From Irineochytrium annulatum (Eukaryota > Chytridiomycota > Chytridiomycetes > Chytridiales > Chytridiaceae): 39,988 nt of DNA. The notes beneath the pieces were generated by a model, which ran no database searches, was not told where the DNA came from, and saw only the letters and a program-made list of their open reading frames with translations. Below are positions 10,830 to 21,831 of the stretch, piece by piece. The stretch spans positions 1 to 39,988 of the forward strand of contig JADGJL010000120.1 of assembly GCA_027600665.1 (NCBI GenBank), given 5' to 3'. The translations under genes and the position numbers were made by a program. Numbering within the stretch: the stretch's first letter is position 1; every line of letters begins with the position of its first letter.

Positions 10830-12079
10830 CTGAAACCATAAATTTCAAGATGACCAGATGATCCTGAAGTCCTACAGATACTATTTTCGAAATTACACTG
10901 CAGCTGCTCCGTGGCTCCAATAGGGGAGCCGTCAATGTGGGAAGAAAGAAAATACGCTGCCGACGACGAAGGGAACTTGATGGGTTTGAGGATGCAAGGC
11001 TCTATATGACGGTACCCTTGCTAGGTAACTCGCTCCGATCTCGGAGAGATCCAGCTGCGCGTCCTGCACTGTAATGGAGCGATTCCAGGAGCACCAAAAG
11101 TTGCTCACAGTTCACCTCTCCTCCTACACTCGCACTATCGCTCACCCAGCGGCACCATTGCTCACCTGCTCAAAATCAATAGCTTGAGAAGTGTCGCTCA
11201 AAAGTAGATTTCGACTCATGGCCGCGACTAGTAACCCGGCGTCCCGGACACCCAGTAACGGGGGGAGGTTCGTGTCTGCAACTCCGATAGTCGATCCGGA
11301 GGCCCCCTTCTCCGTTGGCCTCTGCTCTTCGGTGGGGGACATACGAGTCATTGACGTTACTCCGTTCCCGCGCCCCGCTCGGGTCCTGGCAAGGGATCCA
11401 CCGCTGGCCGCCGCGCGACCAAAGAGAAGAATTCCGACGCTGGCGTTGACCTCGTTAGCAGGCCGCGGCGTGCCGTAGATCGTTTCGTCCTATCCGTTGG
11501 CGTCCGGAAATGACCCGCAGTTATCGACCGCGAGCAACCCTCCGGATCCAACCCCGCCGCGCTCACGACTGGCCTTCAACCACTCGATCTTCGCTTCACG
11601 ATTTCGAGCAAGAGCGAGCGTCTCGCTGACTGCACCGCGTCGTCCTCGGTCCGGACTTGCTTCCCCGCACCCGCAATCGACACTGTCGCCCCGCCGCTTA
11701 CCGATAAGCCTGGCGCTCCGCACATCCACGCCGCCACAGACGCCACGGAGCCCACGTCCTCAAAGAACGTCCAAACATCCGGCTTGTCCTCAACGTTAAC
11801 TGGCGCGTCGTCCTCATCAAACCTCCAATCCGACGAAGTGGCGTTAAGGCATGCCCGGTTCAAGCCTCGTGCTTCAGTCCATCCCGATACCCGATCTCCG
11901 CCCCGTCTCAAAGCTTCCGCCCGTTCCGCCCGCGCCGCCTCACCCTGAACCTCGGACCGTCGTCATCAATAAAGGGCTCGAAATCCTCGTCGCTTCCCGC
12001 TGGGACCCAGAGGTCAGTCTCTGTCGCCCAGACTGCCGCAGTGCAGCGATTGAATTCCGCCGTCCCGGTTGCAATACTA
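10830..12079. other. gap between pseudogene fragments
   Basis: GC-rich from about 11200, with long open frames on both strands that match nothing I recognise. Where the next C1 exon of cyclase fragment C should continue (below 12080) I find no alignable cyclase sequence. It may be heavily decayed duplicated DNA; no gene is called. Confidence 0.35.
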
Positions 12080-12587
12080 AATTGACAGGTAGCGACGTGC
12101 GAACGTGACGAGGGTGGCGGCACCTGTGGTGGATTGTTAGACGGTATATCCATACCCAGGAACTTGACAATGTCGCCATTATAAAGTGAAATCACGTCAA
12201 TAATCTGCATGCGTAGGTTAGCTAAGACAGAAAAGAGAACAAGGAGGGGTCCTCACTTGATTCAGATATGACCCGATCGAGACGGTGATGATTTCAGACG
12301 CCATCTTGCCAAGGAAGGTCTACGAAGGCACGAGTTTCGTCAGATCACAGGAAACTCGCCCTATAATTGCGCTCGCGAATTGACCCTCCCAGAAGAAGAA
12401 GAAGCTAAGAAACTCACCAGTCGGCCGACATCTTGGAGTAACCGCTGATGTCCAGCATCATCACGGCCATCCTCACCGTAGACTCGTAGGCTCTCCCGGA
12501 GTCGAGGGCGGACCGGACCTCTTCGACGGCGCCCGGATCGCGGCTCAACGCGCGAATGTACTCGGCCGTAAAACGCTGGATTTCCAT
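12080..12587 (-). pseudogene. cyclase fragment C (N-terminal part of C1 only)
   Basis: A third sAC-like copy. It begins at an ATG at 12587 (MEIQRFTAEYIRALSRD, parallel to MSVAPFTAAYVRALAAD in copy A) and reads without an intron into MAVMMLDISGYSKMSA; copies A and B have an intron there. Further pieces 12319-12257 (63 nt) and 12204-12156 (49 nt) are the same lengths as the corresponding exons of copy B. At the next exon the metal motif GDAL has become GAAT, losing the second aspartate, and TAG follows within about 15 codons. Joining the first two pieces by GT-AG rules creates a stop at once. The remaining 1400 or so residues are missing. Confidence 0.8.
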
Positions 12588-13568
12588 CGCTCCTTTCCCT
12601 CGCGAGACGTCCCAGCGTCGCGCGTTTTCCCGTTCTCGGTCCCTGCAGTCGTCCCCGTGCGCGTGCCGCGGGGAGGTAGATGGAGGCTAGCGTGAGCCGG
12701 ATTTACCGGGCGTCCTTTCATCGCAGGATCTCCACGCTCCCTGGCGCGATGGCCCCCGCCATTGGGCCGTAAGGATTGCCGGTCGTGAATCAAAGCGTTC
12801 CGCCTTTGCTGATGGACGGCGACGGAGATCTGTTTTCGGTGACGTCCCCTCAATCTGGAATGTAGCTATTTCTGCACGTCCGACAACGAGCCATCCGAGC
12901 CCAATACTTCGTTTTCTGCATGGCCAGTCGTGCTACTGGCCCCGCTGATCTGCTGCGGGGAGCTGGATTGTAGCTCGCGTGCTGTGATGAACGGCGGCAA
13001 AGAAGCAACACGCTGACACGCTGATCCAAAGCCGAAGGAATTTTTTTTCTCGTCGCAGCCAGATACTATATCACGTTGTGAAGTCGTGGACTCTGGCGCT
13101 GAGGTTCGCATCAAAGCGACTTTCGTGTGCGCAGGAATAGCCTCAACGAGCAGGACAACGGTCTCGTAAACTCAAGATAATGCGCAGCCGCGTTCCCGCG
13201 CGAGCCGACAAGGTTGAGGTTCAGCTGCGAGAGCTGACTATGTGGGCGGTGAACGTTACACGTCTTCTTTGCAAATCCCATATAGTTCTTCCTGCGGCCA
13301 TACCTTGTTCATGCAAACGACGACATGGAGCTATTTGATACCTCTTTATTTTCTATTTTTGATATTTTATTCGGGTTTTTTTTTTGGTTTTCGTTTCATT
13401 TTTCTTTCTCCTTCCACGGAACAGGAGAAAATGGGGTATGGTCAAAGGGATGCACACGAAAGACCGGCACTAAAGTGCCAACCTTACTTGGCGATTTGCG
13501 GGCGATCTGCTGTGTGAGGGGTATTTAGCAAGCAAAAAGTGTAAATCCTCGTAAGCTACACCTCGAAG
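12588..13568. other. spacer between cyclase fragment C and cyclase B
   Basis: This separates the divergent cyclase copies. It contains a T-rich run near 13375-13400 and small open frames on both strands that I do not recognise. It would have held the promoter of cyclase B, and on the other strand that of fragment C. I see no RNA gene or repeat. Confidence 0.4.
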
Positions 13569-16500
13569 ATGCGCATCGTCGTTCACGTCCGCGTACGTCC
13601 AGCGCGTGGCCGCCGACGATGACCTTCGGCGGCAGGGGCTGGCGAAGCTCTCGGCCGGTCATGCCTTCGAGGTGAAGGAGTCCATGGTGGTCCTGATGGT
13701 GAGTAGGCGGCTGGCGGTGAGGGAGCAATGACACGGAAATTTGGACAGGAGGGAAGAGGGGGCTGGGAGGCCGCGTGTGAGGTCCCTTAGGGTTTACAGC
13801 GTCGAAATTTAACGTTGCCACGCTGCAGGTTGATATCTCGGGATACTCGAAGATGTCCGCGGGGCTGGTAAGACAGTTCAAGGAACCGTATGTTCAACGC
13901 TTGCTTATCCCTTTGGTAAAGACTATTCTAGGCAAGATGGCGTCCGAGGTAATCACGGGATCTCTACGCGTCTTCCTGGACAATGTGAGTGCAAGCCCCA
14001 AAGCAACCAATGCGCATCTGAAACCAAGGCAGATAATCGCCGTCATTGCAGTTTACCAAGGGGACATTGTTCGGTTCCTGGGTATGTTCTTACCTTGCGT
14101 TTGTTGCAACAAATCAAAGGTATTGACGATATCATCGCAGGTGACGCTGTTCTGGTCACCTTCTCACAAAAAAGCGAAGCCGAGCCGATCGGGGAGGTCG
14201 TCGCACGGTCGCTCGCATGCTCCCTCCACATCGCGAGTCGCTATGGCAGCATGACGATCGACATGTCGATTGCCGAGGCCATGAGAGGGCAGGTCACTTC
14301 GGAGTATCAGATCGGTTATCAGAGCGGCGGCGCACCTACCGAGCTTCGTCTGCACTTCGCCATTACCGCTGGCGACGTGTCCCGCGTTATTTTTGGTGAC
14401 CCGGAATCCAGGCTGGACTACTGCATCCACGGAGCCTGTATGGCATCTTTGGGCAAGCTACTTGACGCCACCACCAAGGGTAAATTACCCCATGTTGTTT
14501 GATGCGTTAACTCTCCTTAAAGGTGAAATGGGGATAGCCTTGGACGCGTTATCATATTTGGAACCAGCTGCATCCGCTTCGTTGTTCTCCCTGCCACTGA
14601 AGAAGCTCGACAGAGGGCACATCATTCTCGGTGCCACTGATATACAGAGACTGACTGCAAGCTTGACTGATGCACAAACGGGAGATGCCTCGGAGACACA
14701 AATCGCGTCTCGCCTTCTGGCCCTCTTTTCACCCCAATCGATGCCTGAACTTCATGGATGTACGATATCAGATGGAAACAACGACTTTCTCAGACTATTC
14801 GTCGATCCGACTATGGTCCGCTTGCTTGATCTAGAAAGAGCCGCGAAGCTAACGAGAAGGCCGACGAGAGAGTTGCTCAAAGTAAAGCGGTCCGCAACAA
14901 TTACAAAGACGTTGGCGGCAGAGTTCCGCCCTGTTTCAATTGTGTTCGTCTCCCTGCTCTTCCCCTTTAATCTCGAGAGAGTACAGAGCGTTATTCTTTG
15001 CTTCATGCAGTCCCTAGACTTGTATGGCGGCGTGTACCAGCAATATGTAGTGGATGATAAGGGGCAGACCCTCTTGGCCGTCTTCGGACTATCTGTGAGC
15101 TACGATATGTTTGTGTGGTTGAGCAGTCGTTGATGCGATATTGGTTAGGGATTTAGTCATGTCAACGATGCGGATCAGTGCATTAAGGCCATGTCTCATT
15201 TCATGGTGGCTGTCCGGTCGGTGTTTCTTGAAGGTGCAGAGGACAACCTGGCAATATCCGTTGCAAGCGGTGAGACTTTGTGCACAAACATAGGAAATGA
15301 TATTCGTAGCGATCCTGGACTCTTAGGTATTCTTTTTGTTCGATTTATGGAACTAAATTGCAAATGAAAGGTGATGTCATAATTACGGCTGCAAGGCTAA
15401 TGGGGTCCTCAAAAAAGCACCGCGTGATGGTTGTTGATGAGCAGACGAACGAGAAAGTGAAGCTCACCACCGCCACTGTAGACTTAGGCTTGGTGAAGGT
15501 CAAGGGAAAAGAAGAGCAGTTGCATATCTTTGGCGTTGCTTGGCCTAAAACAGCTGATGATAACGACGACTTGCAGCCGTTTTTTGGTTACAAGGATGAA
15601 TGAGAGGTCTTGAACAAAAGGTTTTTGGCTTGGATGAAAAATGGCGAGAGAGCAATCTTTGTGGTGGAGGCTGCAAGTGGAATGGGGAAAACATTTCTCG
15701 CCAACACTGTGATGGACGATGCAAAATCCAACAAAGTGCCCATTTGTTGGTTCAGGGTACGGTCCGTCTTACGCGCTCATCAAATAAACGATTTAGGCGC
15801 TGAGAAGATCCAATTAATTCCGTTTCACTTAATGGGGCCATTGTTAAGCTTTGTCCTTAATGGCGGAAACAGAAACAAGCATCACGGCTTTCCGGAGTTA
15901 AGCTGTATCAGCCAGTTCGCTCCGTTTGGCAAAACCATATGAGAATGGCAAGCATAGCGGCGATGTTGTACGGGAGCACTTGACGATGGCGGGGATCGAG
16001 GCTGACCTAGCGCCATTATTGTCGATTATCTCTCCAGCGTTTCAAGCGGAAGACACAGCAAGAACGGTCGCGCTGGATAATGCGGCCAAAAACAACCTGC
16101 TCATTATGATATGCGTTAGGCTGGTCAGCAGTTTTTTGGACACCAATCGTGCGGTGTTAATTTTCGACGACGTTCAGTGGTTCGACTCCTTTTCCTTGAG
16201 TATTCTGCTTCAAATAGTCAAGAGCAGCTCTAAGGTTTTTTTTGGTGTAATCGCTTTACCTTCTAATTAGTTTAGTGTTTCATACTTATCCTTTCACGAC
16301 CAATCGAACCTGGTGTTCTGACGCTCAAGTCAATTCTGGGCCAGAGTTCTACCGTGCACTTTCCACTCGGCGGTATATCCAATGCGGAGGCAGCTGAACT
16401 GATTGTAAGAGTATGCTGTTTTCCTGTTCAAAGACTAAACGTCGATAGGAATATCGAATAACACATCTTAAATTACCAATCCGTCGAGTTGACTCCGCAT

Positions 16501-18907
16501 TGTCCGACGGTAAGAATTTTTGCAACTTAGCCATCAACTTAGTGTTCTCGTAGCACTTGTTAAACAAAGCGGAGGTAGCCCTTTGGCTTTGTCAATGAAT
16601 TTGGAAGTTGTTATAATCAAAATTGGATCTGATTTTGTTGTGGATGTCAAGAACTGTCTTACTTTTGGGCAGGGCGTCGGACTTTGTGCCACTGGGCCTG
16701 CCAACATTCACCTTGGGGACTTGGGCACCGCTATATTGTTCCAATATGATAAGCTTGACATTACTTTTCAAAATATACTTAAAGCCGCCGCAATTCTGGG
16801 ACAGGTGAAAATGATCATAACATCAATTTATTCACACTATTCTAGTATTTTAGTCTCGGCGATATTTTGCAACTGACAGAGCTGGATCTTACTGAAGAAC
16901 GTTTACTTCAAGTGATGAAAGAAAGTGATTACTACAACTTTTTGACGTACCCGGACGGTCGAAACATCGAAGAGCCGGAGGAGGGATTGGGAAGCTTGTG
17001 CTGTTCCTTTAGACACATTGGCATTCTGAAAGCAATTTATGAGTCACTTGCCTTCAAAGAGAGAATTGATGCCCACCGAACAATAGCGACAACAATTGAG
17101 AGAACCTCAACTGAAAGCACCCGGGAACGGTTACTACCCGCTCTTGAATACCACTACTCACGTACTGGGGACGTCGAAAAAACCATAAGCTACAAAGAGG
17201 AGCTAGGGTGAGCGGAATTCACAGTCGAGAAATGGCATTGACTAATTAGTTTCAACTTCAAAAGGATATTGCTAATGTCGAAGGCACAATGTGTAGAAGG
17301 TGTGCGCATCCTCGAGTCCCTTGTGACCTATGTCACAGAGGCTAACCCCATGGACCTGGAAAAGCTTTTCGAATCTATCACCGCGCATAGGAAGGCAAAG
17401 TGGTTTGAGCGCCTTTGCAGTGGGTACTCCATAACCCGAAGTTTCCCAAATGAACGAGACGCTGGGGTCGTAGCATTGAATTACTTGGGGGCGGAGTCGT
17501 GGCCACACGGCGATGAAGAGATCAATCTCGCACTGAAGAAAATGCAGCGGCGTTTGTGCATCAACTGGGTCTTGACCTTTGGCGGCAGGTTGAAGTCAAA
17601 ACCGTCGAAGCGGACGTCTCCGGACAATACTCAAAGCAAGTCGCAGGCGATTTCAGAGATTATTGAGTTGGAAAAGGCGATCCTGTTTAGCATGGCGGAA
17701 GCAGTAGGGCTCGATAAGACTTTCACCAGCAATGAGAGACTCTACCTTGTAATGAGGCACTGCAACCTGCTGATAAGGTACAACTACAATGCTGAAGACT
17801 GGACTTGTATATTGTACAAGGTTGCATACTACGGCAACTTCGCGAAGCCGAAGATTTCTCCGTTCTTCATGCGAGCGGCCGAATTATGTGACACAGGAAG
17901 TGACCGCCCGTCACACGTTTTTGTGAAGGCAAGTAAATAACCTTTCGGGGATAGTCTGACATGCTTTTTCAATACAGGCGATGGTTCAGCCTTGTTCTTC
18001 CACGCGTATGGAATGCATCCCGCTTCTTCTGAAGATCTATGCGATCTCCGTGTCCCGCTGCGACGTATATTTTGAACATTTCACCATGTGCTTGCTCGCG
18101 GGCATAGCCTTCGAGTCAGGCTCCTTCACAACCGTCGATGAGATAACCGAACCGTTTTACCGGACATCCCCGACGGTCACGGAAGATCCGATCATCAGCT
18201 TTATGATCCTCCACACCCTTTACCGCGTCGCCCTCATCAGGGGTGACCTCGTTGCCATAGCCGAGTGGCAACAGGCCTACGACCCCGGCTCTGCAGGTGC
18301 TCGGGCGTTTAACTTTGGCTTCGACGCGCGAGAGTGCCTGGATGCGATGATTGCGGCGCATAAAGGCGACCTCAGAGGCGCGCTGGGGCACATGGAGGGG
18401 TACCTTGTCGCCTTCAGCAAGCTGGAAGTCAACGGTGACGTCGCGGATACGGCCGCGTTTGTACCATACCTCATGATTCTGATCTTCGACCCCGTTCGAT
18501 CTGGTCTACCCATGGCCAGGGTGAATACGAGTGAACATGGTCCGCCGACGCCATGGACAGATGAAGAAGTGCTACGATTGAAGGCCGTCGTCGTCGCCAT
18601 GAAGGGCATGATGAAGGCCTTTGGTATCGTCTATCACCACGTTGCGAGCTTCTGGATCATTGAGATTTATGAAGCGATCGAACCACTGTTGGACGGTCGC
18701 AAGGAGGCCATTACAGTGATCAAGAGGAAATTGCAAAGCCGGAGAAGATCAGAGCTCGACGGCCTGGTCTCGCTCAAGGCAATGTATCACGGCCTCATCG
18801 CAAAGTACTCGGATTTAAACGGAGGCGGAGCCAAAAGTCGGGCTATTTCCTCAAATCTGTTCAACGAGCTGAAGTCTCGGCTGTACCTGAAGTGGCTGGA
18901 GTCGTAG
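13569..18907 (+). pseudogene. soluble adenylyl cyclase-like gene, copy B, disrupted
   Basis: A paralogue of copy A in opposite orientation. Likely exons: 13569-13698, 13829-13867, 13922-13984, 14033-14081, 14141-14479, 14523-15094, 15149-15326, 15371-16234, 16276-16404, 16449-16509, 16554-16804, 16846-17207, 17265-17928, 17978-18907. C1 keeps VDISGY and FLGDAVL, so both metal aspartates remain; C2 keeps DDKG and ITAAR, with Ile where the catalytic Asn is expected. Three defects: exon 1 is 2 nt shorter than in copy A so the conserved ATG is out of frame; TGA at 15601-15603 replaces the codon for Arg591 of copy A, just after C2; a frame change near 15.88-15.91 kb precedes FLDTNRAVLIFDDVQWFD (Walker B). 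Everything downstream stays open and splices in frame. It could be a young pseudogene or a gene making only the C1-C2 half from another start. Confidence 0.8.
17929..17977 (+). other. GC-AG intron in cyclase B
   Basis: The donor reads AAG|GCAAGT, the strict consensus typical of GC donors, and the acceptor is ATACAG. Using GC keeps the downstream frame and the alignment to copy A (FVK|AMVQ against FMR|AINM). The preceding exon is then exactly 664 nt, the same as in copy A. The GT four bases further on puts the last exon out of frame. Copy A has an ordinary GT donor at this site. Confidence 0.75.
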
Positions 18908-19227
18908 TTTCGGGTCGACAAGAGAGTGACCATGCAGGTTTGGCGGTGTAGGGGACAACTGCCTTCCTTGTAGCATGCAACTGGCGCGATTACACTTTCT
19001 TTCAATACACAGTGTAATCAACGATAACAAGTCGTGAGCTCCTGCGCGGTCTCCGTCCCAAAGCAGCTTTCAGCTTCATGCCGTGCCAGTCCGTCGCGTG
19101 GCTTAACGTTCACGTAGCAACGAGCCCGTTCGCGCCCGTAACCGGAAAACCGATCTCCCTCGAGCCGGCCCGCACGCCTGAGACATACATGAATTCTACG
19201 AACTGCGCCTAATTCTGTCATGATTGA
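18908..19227. other. spacer downstream of cyclase B
   Basis: Expected 3' untranslated region of cyclase B and the approach to fragment D. No gene, RNA or repeat recognised. Confidence 0.35.
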
Positions 19228-19625
19228 AGTGACCTCACGCGCGTCACCTCGTCAAGATCGGCATACGTACAGCGCGTGGCCGCGAACGATGCTCTCCGGC
19301 TCCAGGTGCTGGCAAAGCTGTTGGCCGGGCGCCCGTTCAAATGTAAAGAGTTGATGGTGATGGTGAGTCTGCGACGGCGGCAGGATAAAGAGATCAACAA
19401 CTGCCTTTGGAGCTATGGCGACGGCGCGCGCACCGTGGCGGAAAGTCCCCGGACTGATGATCTCGTACGGCGTACTCGCTACTTTCCCGTACTGGCTCCC
19501 TGGCAAGCCAGCTTAGCGCCGTCGCAATCACGAGTGTTACGGTGGTTGTATCATTGACTGTCCTTGGCAAGATGTCGTTGGAATTATCACGGGTCCCTAC
19601 GCGCTTTCCTGGACAATGTGAGACA
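19228..19625 (+). pseudogene. cyclase fragment D (exon 1 and a scrap of exon 3)
   Basis: A fourth cyclase copy, directly downstream of B and in the same orientation. From about 19260 it encodes SAYVQRVAANDALRLQ and on to KCKELMVM, ending at a GT-GAG donor at 19363, exactly the exon 1 boundary of copy B. The catalytic DISGY exon is not found. After about 190 unmatched bases, a segment near 19555-19618 reads LTVLGKMSLE and ends in a donor-like CAATGTGAG, corresponding to exon 3 of copy B. It has no ATG in frame and is clearly a remnant. It is closer to B than to A by eye. Confidence 0.75.
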
Positions 19626-19752
19626 CTCATGAAGTCTAAAGTACCCTCGTAGCGGATTGTTGAATAATTTTATGTCAAGGCAGTATTCTATTTCTTCCAG
19701 ATATCCTACTGGGCAGACTATGCCAGCAATCTTCGGGCTTCGGTCCTTCGCT
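19626..19752. other. short spacer
   Basis: Unmatched sequence between cyclase fragment D and the LTR-like block. Confidence 0.3.
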
Positions 19753-20032
19753 TGTTGTTAGAGCGTGACCCGTGTCGTCGCGCTCGCGTGTGAAGTCCCC
19801 CGTTTGTTGTGGTAATTAGTTTCACCCTAGAGTATAAATAGAGCAGGTGTTAGCAGTGGGAGAACTACATCAAGCCTGATGCCCCGCAGTGCGGCGGCTA
19901 TGTAGGCATCTGTCCGCATTGCGGGCGGAGCGGGCGTAACACACCCATATCATAATAAACAGTGCTTTATTCCAAATACCACGGCGCCTCTACGACCTAT
20001 ATATATAAGCGGCCAGCGGCTGTATTTTAACA
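19753..20032 (+). mobile_element. possible solo LTR
   Basis: A 280-bp block starts TGTTGTTAG and ends TTTTAACA, so its termini are TG...CA. Inside are a TATA box (TATAAATA, 19833-19840) and, 114 bp later, AATAAA (19954-19959), the promoter/poly(A) order of an LTR. I find no coding region for a retroelement and no clean target-site duplication directly at these ends (TCGCT occurs before the block, and again 4 bp beyond its right end). It could equally be an ordinary promoter region. Confidence 0.3.
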
Positions 20033-20372
20033 AACCTCGCTGTTGGTATTGTCACCAAGTCAACGAAGTTGCACTGCTGGGCAAATACCAACCTACTGAG
20101 ATGGTGGCTTTCGTGTGATGAAACGGTAGTGGCGCTCCCCGTCCACCGGAGGGCGCGTCCGCCCCACTGTGCGTAAATGGAGCTTTATCTTCGTTCCAAT
20201 TTATCAACGGATAGCAACATCATAAGATCGTCATTACCTCGCCTGGCATGTCAACGGCGGCTTCAGCTCTGTCCCGCCACCAGAAGCCCTTGGACCAGGA
20301 GGCATTCCCGCTCGCCGCCATCGATGTCGAAGGGTTCATGGAATCTCCTCGTGAGCCCGTGAGTGCGAGAGG
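20033..20372. other. upstream region of the helical-repeat gene
   Basis: No coding region recognised. It contains a short AT-poor stretch and presumably regulatory DNA for the downstream gene. Confidence 0.3.
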
Positions 20373-21751
20373 ATGACACACGCGTGGAGGAACTGTCTGC
20401 AGCGAAAGCTGATGCGGAGAACGGACGCCGTCGCGGCCGTCGGGGCGTGCTCCCGCGACGAGCATCTCAGCGCGAGCATTAGGTTCAGCGACGCGCACCG
20501 CGGACAGGGGCTGAGGCAGGCGGTCGAGGACGGCGACATTGCGCTCATGGCAATCCTAAACTCGTCGACAGGTCAGGCGCCCAAGAGCATACCGGGCGTC
20601 GGGTGGGACTTGATTGTAAGGAGGAGCGCCGACGTTGCAAGCGCGGTGGAGCTGGGGAAGCTTCTTGGGCTGATGCGCGATGGAGTTTTGTCGGCCTTGC
20701 GGACTGCGATCCTGGCGAGCTTGAAAAAGGGCGGGGAGTTCATCGGAGGGGCGGGCGAGCTGCTGGCAGCGGCTGATGTGGTAGAGGTATCACGCCAGGT
20801 GTGGCCGGACGTAGACCTGAGGAACAAGGAGGTTGTGAGGAGGGTAATCGCGTTGGGTATGCGACCTGGCGCTCCTGTGCTTTGGCGGTACTTGGAGAGC
20901 CTCCAGAGCCTTCCCGCAATGGCGTCCGAAGATGCCTTCCTGCTCGAGCTACTGGCCGCCGGGGAATTTGAGCCGACCCCGCGCCGTAACCGCAAGGGCA
21001 TCACCGTCCGTGACCTCCTAGCGCGGCGAGAGCTCATGCAGGACCTCATCGACGCTGGCGTGCTCACGCCGGACTACCTTACCATTGAGATCGACCGCAT
21101 GATGGAAGCTCCGCGATGGATGGTCATGTGGGATGAGGAGCTGGCGACCGCTACAACCGAGACGCTCGACCTCCTGGACCTCGTCCTGGCCGCTGGTGGC
21201 ACGGTGTCGACATACAGCCTCGTCACATCACTGACCCGGTCCGTCCTGACGCCTTAATCACGGCCCTGATCGACCGCATGCCCTCCGACATTACCCCCGG
21301 CGCCACGAACGTGCTCGCTGACCTGATTGACTATTTTGGCGCGTCGTGTAAACCTGAGTTGCTACTGGTGCGCGGGTTCCCGGTCTCGCTACAGGCGATG
21401 GACCGTGCCGTGCAATCGATGCGCGACAGGTATGACGGGCAGTGGGTCGAGGCCGCGGTGTACCGGCGGTGCGTGGACGTTGTGAGGGAGCTGCTGGAGC
21501 ATGCGGATCTACCGGCGCTCGTTAGGGAGGATAGGAGCGGGAGGGAGGCGGGGCATGATCGCTTGATCTCGAACGCGTTGCACTTCCCGGCGGGCGTGGA
21601 CGAGGAGCCAAGGATTCTGCCTGTCGTTCAGTTGCTCGTCGATGCGGGGTTTGAGGTTGAGGCGGATGATGTTGCTGTGGCATGGACGAAGGGATGGGTG
21701 CGGACGCATGCTCTCCTGGAATCCGAATGCACCTCGCTCGCAGGCTCGTGA
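20373..21751 (+). pseudogene. helical-repeat (ankyrin-like) protein, frameshifted
   Basis: Two long reading frames follow one another: 20373-21257 (294 codons) and, one frame over, up to 21751. The second frame is open before its first ATG and reads DALITALIDRMPSD directly after the first breaks down at about 21225-21255. No GT-AG intron joins them, so a single frameshift is likely. The first part is helical and Leu/Ala-rich with pieces like LRQAVEDGDIALMAIL and LLELLAAGEF, which resemble degenerate ankyrin repeats. The second part has VVRELLEHADLPALV and VVQLLVDAGFEVEADD of the same type. I do not recognise a named family. Length if joined would be about 460 aa. The ATG at 20373 is the first in frame but not certain. 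The true product may also depend on a sequencing or assembly error at the break. Confidence 0.5.
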
Positions 21752-21831
21752 CGAAAGTTGAATTCGTTAGTGTGATAGGATTTAATTTAATTCCTCGTGC
21801 CGGTGGTGTATCATCCAGACAAGCTTCGAAC

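Noticed and set aside
11142..12210. Several open frames on both strands around 11.1-12.2 kb
   Set aside because: They overlap one another, show no domain, and the only alignable part belongs to cyclase fragment C.
15757..15796. A 40-nt intron in cyclase B that would repair the total frame
   Set aside because: The acceptor leads to a TAA within seven codons and out of the frame matching copy A. The reading through without splicing aligns better, so a true frame change further on is preferred.
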